Below are positions 1 through 5,478 of a stretch of 5,666 nucleotides of DNA, piece after piece. This DNA comes from an uncultured Clostridiaceae bacterium (lineage in GTDB: Bacteria; Bacillota; Clostridia; Lachnospirales; Lachnospiraceae), in NCBI GenBank assembly GCA_949948825.1, contig CATLIJ010000183.1:1-5666 (forward strand), read 5' to 3'. Below the pieces are notes generated by a model, which worked only from the letters and a program-made list of their open reading frames with translations, had not been told where the DNA came from and did no database searches. Made by a program: the position numbers and the translations under genes. The stretch's first letter is position 1, and each line of letters begins with the position of its first letter.

Positions 1-94
1 TCACCGGCTTTCCAGCTGCCATCACATACTGCTTCGGCACATCTGTACCTGCCCGACTGCCAGTTCCTCCGGCCAGAACCAATGCTATATTCAT
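1..94 (-). CDS. IspD/TarI-family cytidylyltransferase, N-terminal fragment (runs off left edge)
   Basis: The first 31 codons are visible; the rest lies beyond base 1. The peptide begins MNIALVLAGGTGSR and continues to a PKQY motif (residues 20-23). This is the CTP-binding signature loop of the IspD/TarI nucleotidyltransferases, in which the Gly-rich loop and the Arg/Lys residues hold the CTP phosphates. The LAGGxGSR form is closer to TarI/Bcs1 ribitol-5-phosphate cytidylyltransferases than to the AAGxGxRM form usual in housekeeping IspD, so a CDP-polyol role is favoured over isoprenoid synthesis; this is inferred from few residues. The start is supported by an AGATGAGG ribosome site about 6 bases upstream and by a one-base TAATG overlap with the stop of the preceding epimerase gene, which implies translational coupling. 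An IspD identity cannot be excluded from this fragment. Confidence 0.85.
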   Translation of the reverse strand, partial: MNIALVLAGGTGSRAGTDVPKQYVMAAGKPV

Positions 95-756
95 TAAAAC
101 CTCATCTCCCGTATATCTGTCAATGTCTCTATATAAGGTCTTTTCTTGCCAAACAAAAGAGAAGTTCCAAGGACAAATCCTTTTACTCCTTTGGGGGCAA
201 ACTCCACAATCTTCTCTGCTGTACAGGCCCCATCCCAATAAATCTCAAAATCCATATCTTCCTTTATTGATAAGAGCCGGGTAATCTTCTTGCCCACATA
301 AGGCAGATACATCTGCCCTGCATTGCCTGGATTCACAGACATAACCAGCACCTTTTTCACGATGCGGAGCATCTCCATCACAGTCTCCACACTGGTTCCC
401 GGATTGATGGCAATGCCAGGAACCATCCCTGCATCAATAATGCTTTGAAGTGTGGTAGACGGATGATATTCTGCCTCCGGGTGAATATAAATGGTATCGC
501 CCTTCCGAAGATTCCGCAAAAAAAGCCCAATCCGGTTGTTGGGATGCTCAATCATCAAATGAACATCCATAGGCTTTGCAGTGGTGCGGGCTATGTAAGA
601 CAAATCATTTAAAGACATGGCATAGTTTGGCACATATCTGCCGTCCATGATATCAATGTGAAACGAATCGATGCCGCCCTCCTCTAAATCTTTCACCTCT
701 TTTTCCAGATTTCCGTAGTTAGCGCACATCATGGACGCCATTAGTTCAAACTGCAT
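94..756 (-). CDS. Ribulose-phosphate 3-epimerase family protein (AlsE-like variant)
   Basis: A 220-residue TIM-barrel protein of normal family length. The metal and catalytic residues are in place: H33 and D35 in FHIDIMDG, H66 in DVHLM, and D175 in the WDGAC segment. The phosphate and loop motifs MSVNPGNAGQ (139-148) and VLGTSLLFG (195-203) are also present. The family inverts C3 of D-ribulose 5-phosphate to give D-xylulose 5-phosphate. Several details match AlsE (D-allulose-6-phosphate 3-epimerase) better than housekeeping Rpe: DGAC instead of DGGI, GTSLLF instead of GSAIFG, and IHPEAE in the fourth strand region. The true substrate is therefore open. The AAAGGAAG ribosome site sits 7 bases upstream. 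The gene follows the DUF4422 gene by 19 bp and overlaps the cytidylyltransferase start by one base, so a biosynthetic role in a surface-polymer precursor pathway is more likely than a pentose-phosphate role. The family call is firm; the pathway is inferred. Confidence 0.9.
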   Translation of the reverse strand: MQFELMASMMCANYGNLEKEVKDLEEGGIDSFHIDIMDGRYVPNYAMSLNDLSYIARTTAKPMDVHLMIEHPNNRIGLFLRNLRKGDTIYIHPEAEYHPSTTLQSIIDAGMVPGIAINPGTSVETVMEMLRIVKKVLVMSVNPGNAGQMYLPYVGKKITRLLSIKEDMDFEIYWDGACTAEKIVEFAPKGVKGFVLGTSLLFGKKRPYIETLTDIREMRF

Positions 757-775
757 GTTAATCTTCCTTTCTGAA

Positions 776-1831
776 TTAAATCTTCATCTGTCTTCCCGTA
801 TGGGCAATCTTCCATTTGTTCCTGTTGGCAAGAAAATACAAGGTCATTAAATTTTCCCCTAAATATCCAATGTACCGGTCCCTGCGCTCCCATCCCTTTG
901 GCTCGCTCAAAGCCTCCACCCGCTCTAAAAGGGAAAACAGCCACTCACAGTAATCTGCCAATACCTGACGTCTGGCCACCAGCATATTGTAATTATAAAA
1001 ATAAGGCTGGGCAAGCACTTCCTCATAAGCTTTTTGAGCCTCCGGCTCCAGCTCCCAAAGAGCCTGCAGCATTGCCTCCCAGTCGCTCTCCTTCACATAC
1101 CGGGTATGGTGTTCCCGAATATCCGGCTCATGCATGGTAGGAAAAGAAAGCACCACATCCACCTGGTTTGCCTTCATCCGCCTGATATCCTCCTCCTCCA
1201 GATCCAAAAACCGGCGGTACTGATACAGCCCGTAATACTCTGCCCCATCCTGCCTGCACAACTGGTTTTTCCAAATCCAGTACAAGGCTGTCAGTTCACA
1301 GTAATTCACATTCCTGGAGGAAATATTTTCCCCGGTATTGTCTGTCAGCACAGCCACCCGCTCTGTGGTCAAATCTGCTCCCACCTGAATCGGCACTGCA
1401 AAATCCGGTATGCTTTTATTGTCCTTTAAAACCCGGTCCCTGTGAAATTTTGCCAGATACACCTGGATACGCGGCTTCTCCCTCCCAACAGGAAAATCAT
1501 GGATGGATAAAAAATCCCCTCTGCGCCTGTAATACTGCTCCATCAAGGCTGCTTCTCTCTTAGAATCCATACAGGTATACTGAAAAAAACCGTTCTGCTC
1601 CAGCTTTTTTACAATCTCACTATGCAGATCCTCCGGAGTGGCAATCAAAATATGCGTTGTTTTCAAGTGGTAGCTTTCCAGCTCCAGTACCGGAAGCCCT
1701 GCCAGCTGAAGGGGATTTTTCTCTTTGGAACTCACTAAAAATCCTTTCACCGGATGTTGTGGATAAAGCGCCTGAAGCGCCCGACATATTCCCAGGGCCA
1801 GGGACTTTGCACCGTAAATCATCAAATTCAT
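776..1831 (-). CDS. Two-domain protein: Rossmann-like N-terminus plus DUF4422 (glycosyltransferase-like)
   Basis: A 351-residue soluble protein with no signal peptide or membrane segment. Residues 1-95 look like a Rossmann or PglD-N-type domain: beta strand NLMIYGAKSLALG, then a GLPVLELES segment and ILIATPE, as in nucleotide-binding domains attached to sugar-modifying enzymes. From about 121 to 345 the protein matches DUF4422, with VPIQVGADL (146-154), DNTGENISSRN (164-174), NYCELTALYWIWKN (176-189) and YGLYQYRRFL (200-209). DUF4422 proteins are typical of capsule and exopolysaccharide loci and belong to the GT-A glycosyltransferase superfamily as I recall it; the donor and acceptor are unknown. 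The start is supported by AAAGGGG 5 bases upstream of the ATG. It is followed 19 bp later by the epimerase gene, so it likely acts in the same pathway, perhaps transferring the activated product. The exact catalytic role is not established by the sequence. Confidence 0.85.
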   Translation of the reverse strand: MNLMIYGAKSLALGICRALQALYPQHPVKGFLVSSKEKNPLQLAGLPVLELESYHLKTTHILIATPEDLHSEIVKKLEQNGFFQYTCMDSKREAALMEQYYRRRGDFLSIHDFPVGREKPRIQVYLAKFHRDRVLKDNKSIPDFAVPIQVGADLTTERVAVLTDNTGENISSRNVNYCELTALYWIWKNQLCRQDGAEYYGLYQYRRFLDLEEEDIRRMKANQVDVVLSFPTMHEPDIREHHTRYVKESDWEAMLQALWELEPEAQKAYEEVLAQPYFYNYNMLVARRQVLADYCEWLFSLLERVEALSEPKGWERRDRYIGYLGENLMTLYFLANRNKWKIAHTGRQMKI

Positions 1832-1898
1832 AGCTACCCCTTTCTTTTGTCAACAGCTAAACAAACCTATATCATATATCGGCAGCTTTGCCCAAATA

Positions 1899-2702
1899 TT
1901 AAATCCTCTCTCCAATCCACCGTAGCACATCGCCAATCACTTCATCCCTGCAGTATTCATTGAAAATCTCATGGAAAAGATTTCCGTAAATCTTCATCTG
2001 CTTGTCCTTGGAAGCAGCCTCCTTAAAGAACCGGTAAGTGTCCTCCACACTGACCAGCCCGTCCTTCTCCCCATGAAGCATCAGAACCGGATACCGGAAG
2101 GTTTCTGCCTGTTTTTCAAACCAGGCAAGTCCGTCACATAAAGCATAGCAAAGCCCTGTGGTAAAGGTATTCGTATTATAGGGATCTTTTCCATACCAAT
2201 CCACTACCTCTGCCACAGAACACACTCCTGCCCCCAGCTCGTTCGGCCGCTTGGTATGTACATCCATGCCTTTTGGCACCCCTGTAATCAGCCCGCCCAG
2301 ATCATAGGTCAGGGCTCCGCTGGTGACAATTCCCCTAAGCTTCTCATCCGGATATTTGACCCCATACAGAGAGACCGTAAAACCACCCATACTGTGTCCG
2401 ATCAGAAATACCGGAATGTCCGGGTTCTCCTTCACTGCCATCTTCACCACTTCATGGGTATCGTCCAAAAGCTCGTTAAAATCTGCATAATAGGTCCGTT
2501 CCCCCTCCGAGCGGCCATGGCCCCGGTGGTCAAAGCGGTAGGTGCTGATTCCAGCCTGATGGAATTGCTCTGCAAAATAATCATACCGGCCATGATGCTC
2601 ACACAGACCATGGACAATCACTGCCGCCGCTCTGGCTCCCTCTGCTGTCTCCCGGTTCAGATACAACTGTGTTCCGTCAAATGATGCAAACATCTCACCC
2701 AT
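1899..2702 (-). CDS. Alpha/beta-hydrolase, monoacylglycerol lipase / lysophospholipase type
   Basis: A 267-residue serine hydrolase of the Hydrolase_4 (S33-like) group, cytoplasmic with no signal peptide. The catalytic triad is clear: nucleophile S104 in GHSMGG, acid D214 in HGEKDG, and H244 in NLFHEIFNE. The oxyanion segment is VHGLCEHHGRY (30-40), and the DHRGHGRSEG block (59-68) is typical of PldB and monoglyceride lipase relatives. A helical cap lies at about 130-200. The likely substrate is a monoacylglycerol, lysophospholipid or other small ester. I chose the ATG at 2702 because AAGGAGGG lies 8 bases upstream of it. An in-frame ATG at 2750 would add 16 residues, but it has no good ribosome site and falls in a hairpin loop. 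The gene precedes the DUF4422 gene by 67 bp with no terminator, so it may head the leftward operon. A link to surface-polymer work is not evident. Confidence 0.9.
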   Translation of the reverse strand: MGEMFASFDGTQLYLNRETAEGARAAAVIVHGLCEHHGRYDYFAEQFHQAGISTYRFDHRGHGRSEGERTYYADFNELLDDTHEVVKMAVKENPDIPVFLIGHSMGGFTVSLYGVKYPDEKLRGIVTSGALTYDLGGLITGVPKGMDVHTKRPNELGAGVCSVAEVVDWYGKDPYNTNTFTTGLCYALCDGLAWFEKQAETFRYPVLMLHGEKDGLVSVEDTYRFFKEAASKDKQMKIYGNLFHEIFNEYCRDEVIGDVLRWIGERI

Positions 2703-2710
2703 TTTTGTAA

Positions 2711-2718
2711 CCCTCCTT
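2711..2718 (-). promoter_or_regulatory. Strong ribosome binding site that fixes the hydrolase start
   Basis: On the minus strand this reads AAGGAGGG, close to a full match to the 16S rRNA tail, with 8 bases to the ATG at 2702. It decides the start in favour of the internal methionine rather than the upstream in-frame ATG at 2750. Confidence 0.85.
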
Positions 2719-2731
2719 ATTGTTTTGTGGC

Positions 2732-2772
2732 AACAGTTCAAACGGGGCATCTTCTTGCCCGTCTGAACTGTT
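2732..2772 (-). repeat. 15-bp inverted repeat / hairpin in the hydrolase leader
   Basis: The arms 2732-2746 and 2758-2772 (AACAGTTCAAACGGG and CCCGTCTGAACTGTT on the plus strand) are complementary except at one position, with an 11-base loop. On the minus-strand RNA the mismatch becomes a G-U wobble, so the stem is unbroken there, whereas on the plus-strand RNA it is an A-C mismatch. No T-run follows on the minus strand, so it does not look like a terminator for that strand. It lies between the candidate leftward promoter and the ribosome site, so an operator or a leader-RNA structure are both possible. Its function is unknown. Confidence 0.8.
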
Positions 2773-2774
2773 AC

Positions 2775-2802
2775 ATTTTATGATACTCAAAGTGTACCAC
2801 AA
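2775..2802 (-). promoter_or_regulatory. Candidate promoter for the leftward (hydrolase) operon
   Basis: On the minus strand a TAAAAT -10 (2775-2780, five of six to consensus) follows a weak TTGTGG -35 (2797-2802) with a 16-base spacer. An overlapping TATCAT (2780-2785) is an alternative -10. Transcription would start near 2768-2773, at the outer edge of the inverted repeat. The -35 is poor, so this is tentative. Confidence 0.4.
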
Positions 2803-2852
2803 ATTCTTTCAAAGGTATAGTGGAAAAAAGGCTTCCTTTTGTAAATACTCTA

Positions 2853-2861
2853 TGCTATACT
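2853..2861 (+). promoter_or_regulatory. Extended -10 promoter for the chemoreceptor operon
   Basis: The sequence TGCTATACT is an extended -10 element (TGn followed by TATACT, five of six to TATAAT). No good -35 lies 16-18 bases upstream, which is normal for extended -10 promoters. The start would be near 2868, about 55 bases before the GTG start. No clear sigma-28 (motility) element of the TAAA-N15-CCGATA kind was seen, so housekeeping sigma control is suggested. Confidence 0.5.
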
Positions 2862-2906
2862 ATGGCCAAATGGCTTTTTTGCCGTTTTTTATGAAAAGAG
2901 ATTTCG

Positions 2907-2914
2907 AAAAGGAG
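2907..2914 (+). promoter_or_regulatory. Ribosome binding site for the GTG-started chemoreceptor
   Basis: AAAAGGAG with an 8-base gap to GTG at 2923. A nearby ATG at 2891 is in another frame and upstream of this site, so GTG is the real start. Confidence 0.8.
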
Positions 2915-2922
2915 ATGGAATC

Positions 2923-4971
2923 GTGGCACCCCAAGAGACAGACTCCCAATCCAGACGAGGGCTGAGACGGAGCCTAAACAAAAAAATTCTCACAAGCACC
3001 ACCCTCAACATTCTTGTATTAGTAGTCGTAAGCTGTATCATCATGGCATACTCCATGCAGTCACTGGCAAACAGCATTCTGCTGGACAGCTTACAGCCCA
3101 TGGCCAGACAATCTGCCAAAACCGTGGAGGCCAACATTCACATGCTGGCTGACCGGATGATGACCATTGCAGGAGATCCCCGCATGAGTACAGCCACTGT
3201 TACCCTTACAGCTCCTGGCAGCAATACCAGCCAGGTCCGCCCTAATCCTGCTGCCACGGAAAAGAACCGTCAGGAGGTTCTTACTGAGGCTGCGGAAATC
3301 TATGAGCTGCACTCCATTGCCCTGTATGGGTTAGACGGACAGTTTGTGCAGGGAACGGACGGAGCCCCGGAGCGTTTGGACAGTAACTTTTTTGCCCTCC
3401 TTCAGGAAACCAACAATCTGACCACTCACTCCTCCACCATATTTCAGGGCAAGCTTGGCATCACCATGGGAATGCCAATAAAGGAAAATGGAGAAACCAT
3501 TTTGTATGTGGTGGGTATTTACAAATATGATACCTTAAATGATGTGATTGGCAGCATCAATGTAGGCCGGAACGGCGCAGCATTTATGGTAAACCGGGAA
3601 GGAATTATAATCGGACATCCGGATTCCTCCGTAGCTCTGGCAGGAAGCACATTAGCCCAGCTTACCGGCAGCCATAAAGAAGCCATGGAGCATGTTACCA
3701 CCGGAGAAACCGGAGCAAATGAATTTCCCATTGACGGCCAGAACATGCTGGTGGCCTTTTCCCCGGTCCGAGGTACCCAGTGGTCTCTGGTTATCCAGGT
3801 TCCAAAGGCAGATTACAATCATCTGATCAACGGAGCTTTGCTGGCCGCCATACTGGCAACAGCTGCTGTACTGACTATTTCCATACTTCTGGTTTTAAGG
3901 CTGTCCCGCTCCATCTCCCGTCCGGTGAAAAGTGTTACCAGCCGAATGGTAGCCTTATCTGACGGTGATTTGCACACAGAGGTAATTCCAATCCAATCCG
4001 GCGATGAAGTGGAGGTGCTGACCCAAACCCTGGACGCGACTGTGGAAAGCTTCAACCACTACATATCTGACATTCAGCAGGTATTGACTCAGATTGCTGA
4101 CGGCAACCTGTGTATTGAACCTCATATGGATTATAAGGGAGACTTTACCCTGATCCGCAACAGCCTGCTGACCATCCTCCAGTCCCTGAACGAGACGATT
4201 ATCGGCTTCCATGACGCTGCTTCCCGTCTGACCGATATGTCAGAGGAATTAAGCGGTCAGTCCGGCCAGCTCCATCAGGCTTCCCTGGATCAGAACCAGT
4301 CAGCAGAAGCCCTGATTCAGGAAGTGTCCCATGTGAAGGAAAGCCTGTATCACGTGACGGAAAACAGCAGCCAAACCCGGATGAAAACAGAAGAAATTGC
4401 CCTTCGCATTAAAGAGGCCAATACTCAGATGGCTGCCCTGTCGAACGCCATGGACAATATAAATGCCAATGCCCAGGAGATTACAAAGATTGCCAAGGCC
4501 ATTGAAGACATTGCCTTCCAGACCAGTATTTTATCCATCAATGCATCTGTGGAGGCTGTCCATGCAGGGGAGGCCGGAACCGGATTCTCTGTGGTGGCAA
4601 ATGAAGTCAAGCAATTAGCTGCCAGAAGCACTGAGGCAGCAAAGAGCGCCACTGAGATGGTAAATAACACCAAATCCATTATACTGACCGGAGTAAAGCT
4701 GACGGCAGATACAGCTGGATCTCTGGAAGCCATTTCAGATGTATCCACACAGATCAACACCATCTCTGACCAGCTGGTAGCTGCTGTACAGGCTCAGAAA
4801 AACGCTTTGGCTATTATGGATGAGCGAATCGAAACCATTTCCGCCATTGCTGACCGCAACCTGCAGAATGCCAGCGGAACAAATCAGTCCAGCGGACTGC
4901 TGGCAAAAGAGGCAGAAGCCCTTGAAGCTCAGGTGAAAAAATTCGTCGTAAAGGGGGAGAATAACCGATGA
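2923..4971 (+). CDS. Methyl-accepting chemotaxis protein with dCache sensor and two HAMP units
   Basis: A 682-residue transmembrane chemoreceptor that passes a ligand signal to CheA/CheW. In order: a basic cytoplasmic tail, TM1 about 28-48, an extracellular dCache-like domain about 50-300 (membrane-proximal part with GRNGAAFMVNREGIIIGHPD at 215-234), TM2 about 304-325, HAMP about 326-379, a second HAMP-like unit about 380-432 (ADGNL, then YKGDFTLIRNSL), and the methylation/signalling coiled coil about 440-675. The hairpin tip IEDIAFQTSILSIN (527-540) and GTGFSVVANEVKQLA (552-566) fix the family. The tip carries V546-H547 where most receptors have Ala-Arg. The amino-acid-binding RxWY motif of some dCache domains was not seen, and there is no C-terminal CheR-tether pentapeptide. 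The start is GTG, chosen because AAAAGGAG lies 8 bases upstream and no in-frame alternative exists upstream. It overlaps the next gene by four bases. The ligand is unknown. Confidence 0.95.
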   Translation: MAPQETDSQSRRGLRRSLNKKILTSTTLNILVLVVVSCIIMAYSMQSLANSILLDSLQPMARQSAKTVEANIHMLADRMMTIAGDPRMSTATVTLTAPGSNTSQVRPNPAATEKNRQEVLTEAAEIYELHSIALYGLDGQFVQGTDGAPERLDSNFFALLQETNNLTTHSSTIFQGKLGITMGMPIKENGETILYVVGIYKYDTLNDVIGSINVGRNGAAFMVNREGIIIGHPDSSVALAGSTLAQLTGSHKEAMEHVTTGETGANEFPIDGQNMLVAFSPVRGTQWSLVIQVPKADYNHLINGALLAAILATAAVLTISILLVLRLSRSISRPVKSVTSRMVALSDGDLHTEVIPIQSGDEVEVLTQTLDATVESFNHYISDIQQVLTQIADGNLCIEPHMDYKGDFTLIRNSLLTILQSLNETIIGFHDAASRLTDMSEELSGQSGQLHQASLDQNQSAEALIQEVSHVKESLYHVTENSSQTRMKTEEIALRIKEANTQMAALSNAMDNINANAQEITKIAKAIEDIAFQTSILSINASVEAVHAGEAGTGFSVVANEVKQLAARSTEAAKSATEMVNNTKSIILTGVKLTADTAGSLEAISDVSTQINTISDQLVAAVQAQKNALAIMDERIETISAIADRNLQNASGTNQSSGLLAKEAEALEAQVKKFVVKGENNR

Positions 4972-5420
4972 AGAGTAACAATAAAAAAACACGGATTCTG
5001 CTTCCGCTTATTTTGGCAATTTTCTCATTTACTGCCTGCAGCCCCAAGACGGATCTCCAGGACGGATATTACACTGCCCAGGCTGCTGAGTTTAACCATG
5101 GCTGGAAGGAATACATCACTATTATGGTAAAGGGAGGAGCCATTGTCTCTGTGGAATACAATGCCGAAAATCCCAGCGGGTTTATTAAAAGCTGGGATAA
5201 TGCCTACATGCAGACCATGCTCCACTCCAATGGCACCTATCCCAATGAATATACCCGCTATTATGCCAACCAGCTTTTGGAGGGACAGGGAAAGGGGTCC
5301 ATTGATGCTCTGTCAGGAGCCTCCTCCTCCCATGCTTCTTTCCAGAAATTAGCTGCAACCGTGCTGGAACAGGCCAGACAGGGAGACTCTTCCATCGCCA
5401 TTGTGGACACGTCCCAGTAG
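4968..5420 (+). CDS. FMN-binding domain lipoprotein (predicted covalently flavinylated)
   Basis: A 150-residue surface lipoprotein. It has a basic start (KSNNKKTR), a hydrophobic segment 10-22 and a lipobox FTAC with the lipidated Cys at 24, so it is exported and membrane-anchored. Residues 32-137 match the small FMN_bind family (the COG4939-type membrane lipoprotein group): DGYYTAQAAEF, HGWKEYITIMVKGG, then DALSGASSS (113-121). The DxxSGAS stretch fits the flavin-transferase motif Dxx(s/t)gA(T/S), so FMN is predicted to be linked to S119 by an ApbE-type enzyme; none is encoded in this window. Such proteins carry electrons at the cell surface or in extracellular electron transfer. The ATG overlaps the chemoreceptor stop (ATGA), with GGGGGAG about 9 bases upstream inside the receptor gene, so the two are co-translated. 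A terminator follows at 5456. A link to redox sensing is inferred. Confidence 0.88.
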   Translation: MKSNNKKTRILLPLILAIFSFTACSPKTDLQDGYYTAQAAEFNHGWKEYITIMVKGGAIVSVEYNAENPSGFIKSWDNAYMQTMLHSNGTYPNEYTRYYANQLLEGQGKGSIDALSGASSSHASFQKLAATVLEQARQGDSSIAIVDTSQ

Positions 5421-5455
5421 GTATGAAGATTTCTTTGCCCCGTATAGAATCAAGC

Positions 5456-5477
5456 AGGGGAGATTTCATTCTCCCCT
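5456..5477. terminator. Stem-loop terminator between convergent genes
   Basis: A perfect 8-bp stem (AGGGGAGA at 5456-5463 and TCTCCCCT at 5470-5477) with a 6-base loop. It lies 35 bases after the lipoprotein stop and directly after the stop of the opposing gene, so it could serve both. The T-run is weak on both sides (CTT on the plus strand, a scattered T-rich stretch on the minus strand), so efficiency is uncertain. Confidence 0.65.
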
Positions 5478-5478
5478 C

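Noticed and set aside
1848..1853. A perfect TTGACA on the minus strand just before the DUF4422 gene, which could be a -35 box.
   Set aside because: A matching -10 would fall inside the coding start, and no TATAAT-like element is there. The bases are part of the leader next to the ribosome site.
1832..1898. Possible separate promoter for the DUF4422 gene (TTGGGC ... GATATA on the minus strand).
   Set aside because: Both boxes match consensus poorly. No terminator separates it from the hydrolase gene, so it was not called.
2703..2750. N-terminal extension of the hydrolase starting at the ATG at 2750.
   Set aside because: There is no good ribosome site before it, and the extension includes the strong AAGGAGGG that serves the next ATG. 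The short form already covers the whole fold.
2732..2780. The inverted repeat as a rho-independent terminator on the plus strand (followed by ACATTTTA).
   Set aside because: No plus-strand gene lies upstream to be terminated and the T-run is short and interrupted. A leader or operator role for the leftward gene fits better.
2720..2965. An 81-codon plus-strand frame across the divergent promoter region, including ATG at 2891.
   Set aside because: No ribosome site, no recognisable protein, and it covers promoter elements and the start of the chemoreceptor.
3819..4763. Several minus-strand open frames opposite the chemoreceptor gene.
   Set aside because: They are antisense shadows of a clearly coding frame, without ribosome sites or family resemblance.
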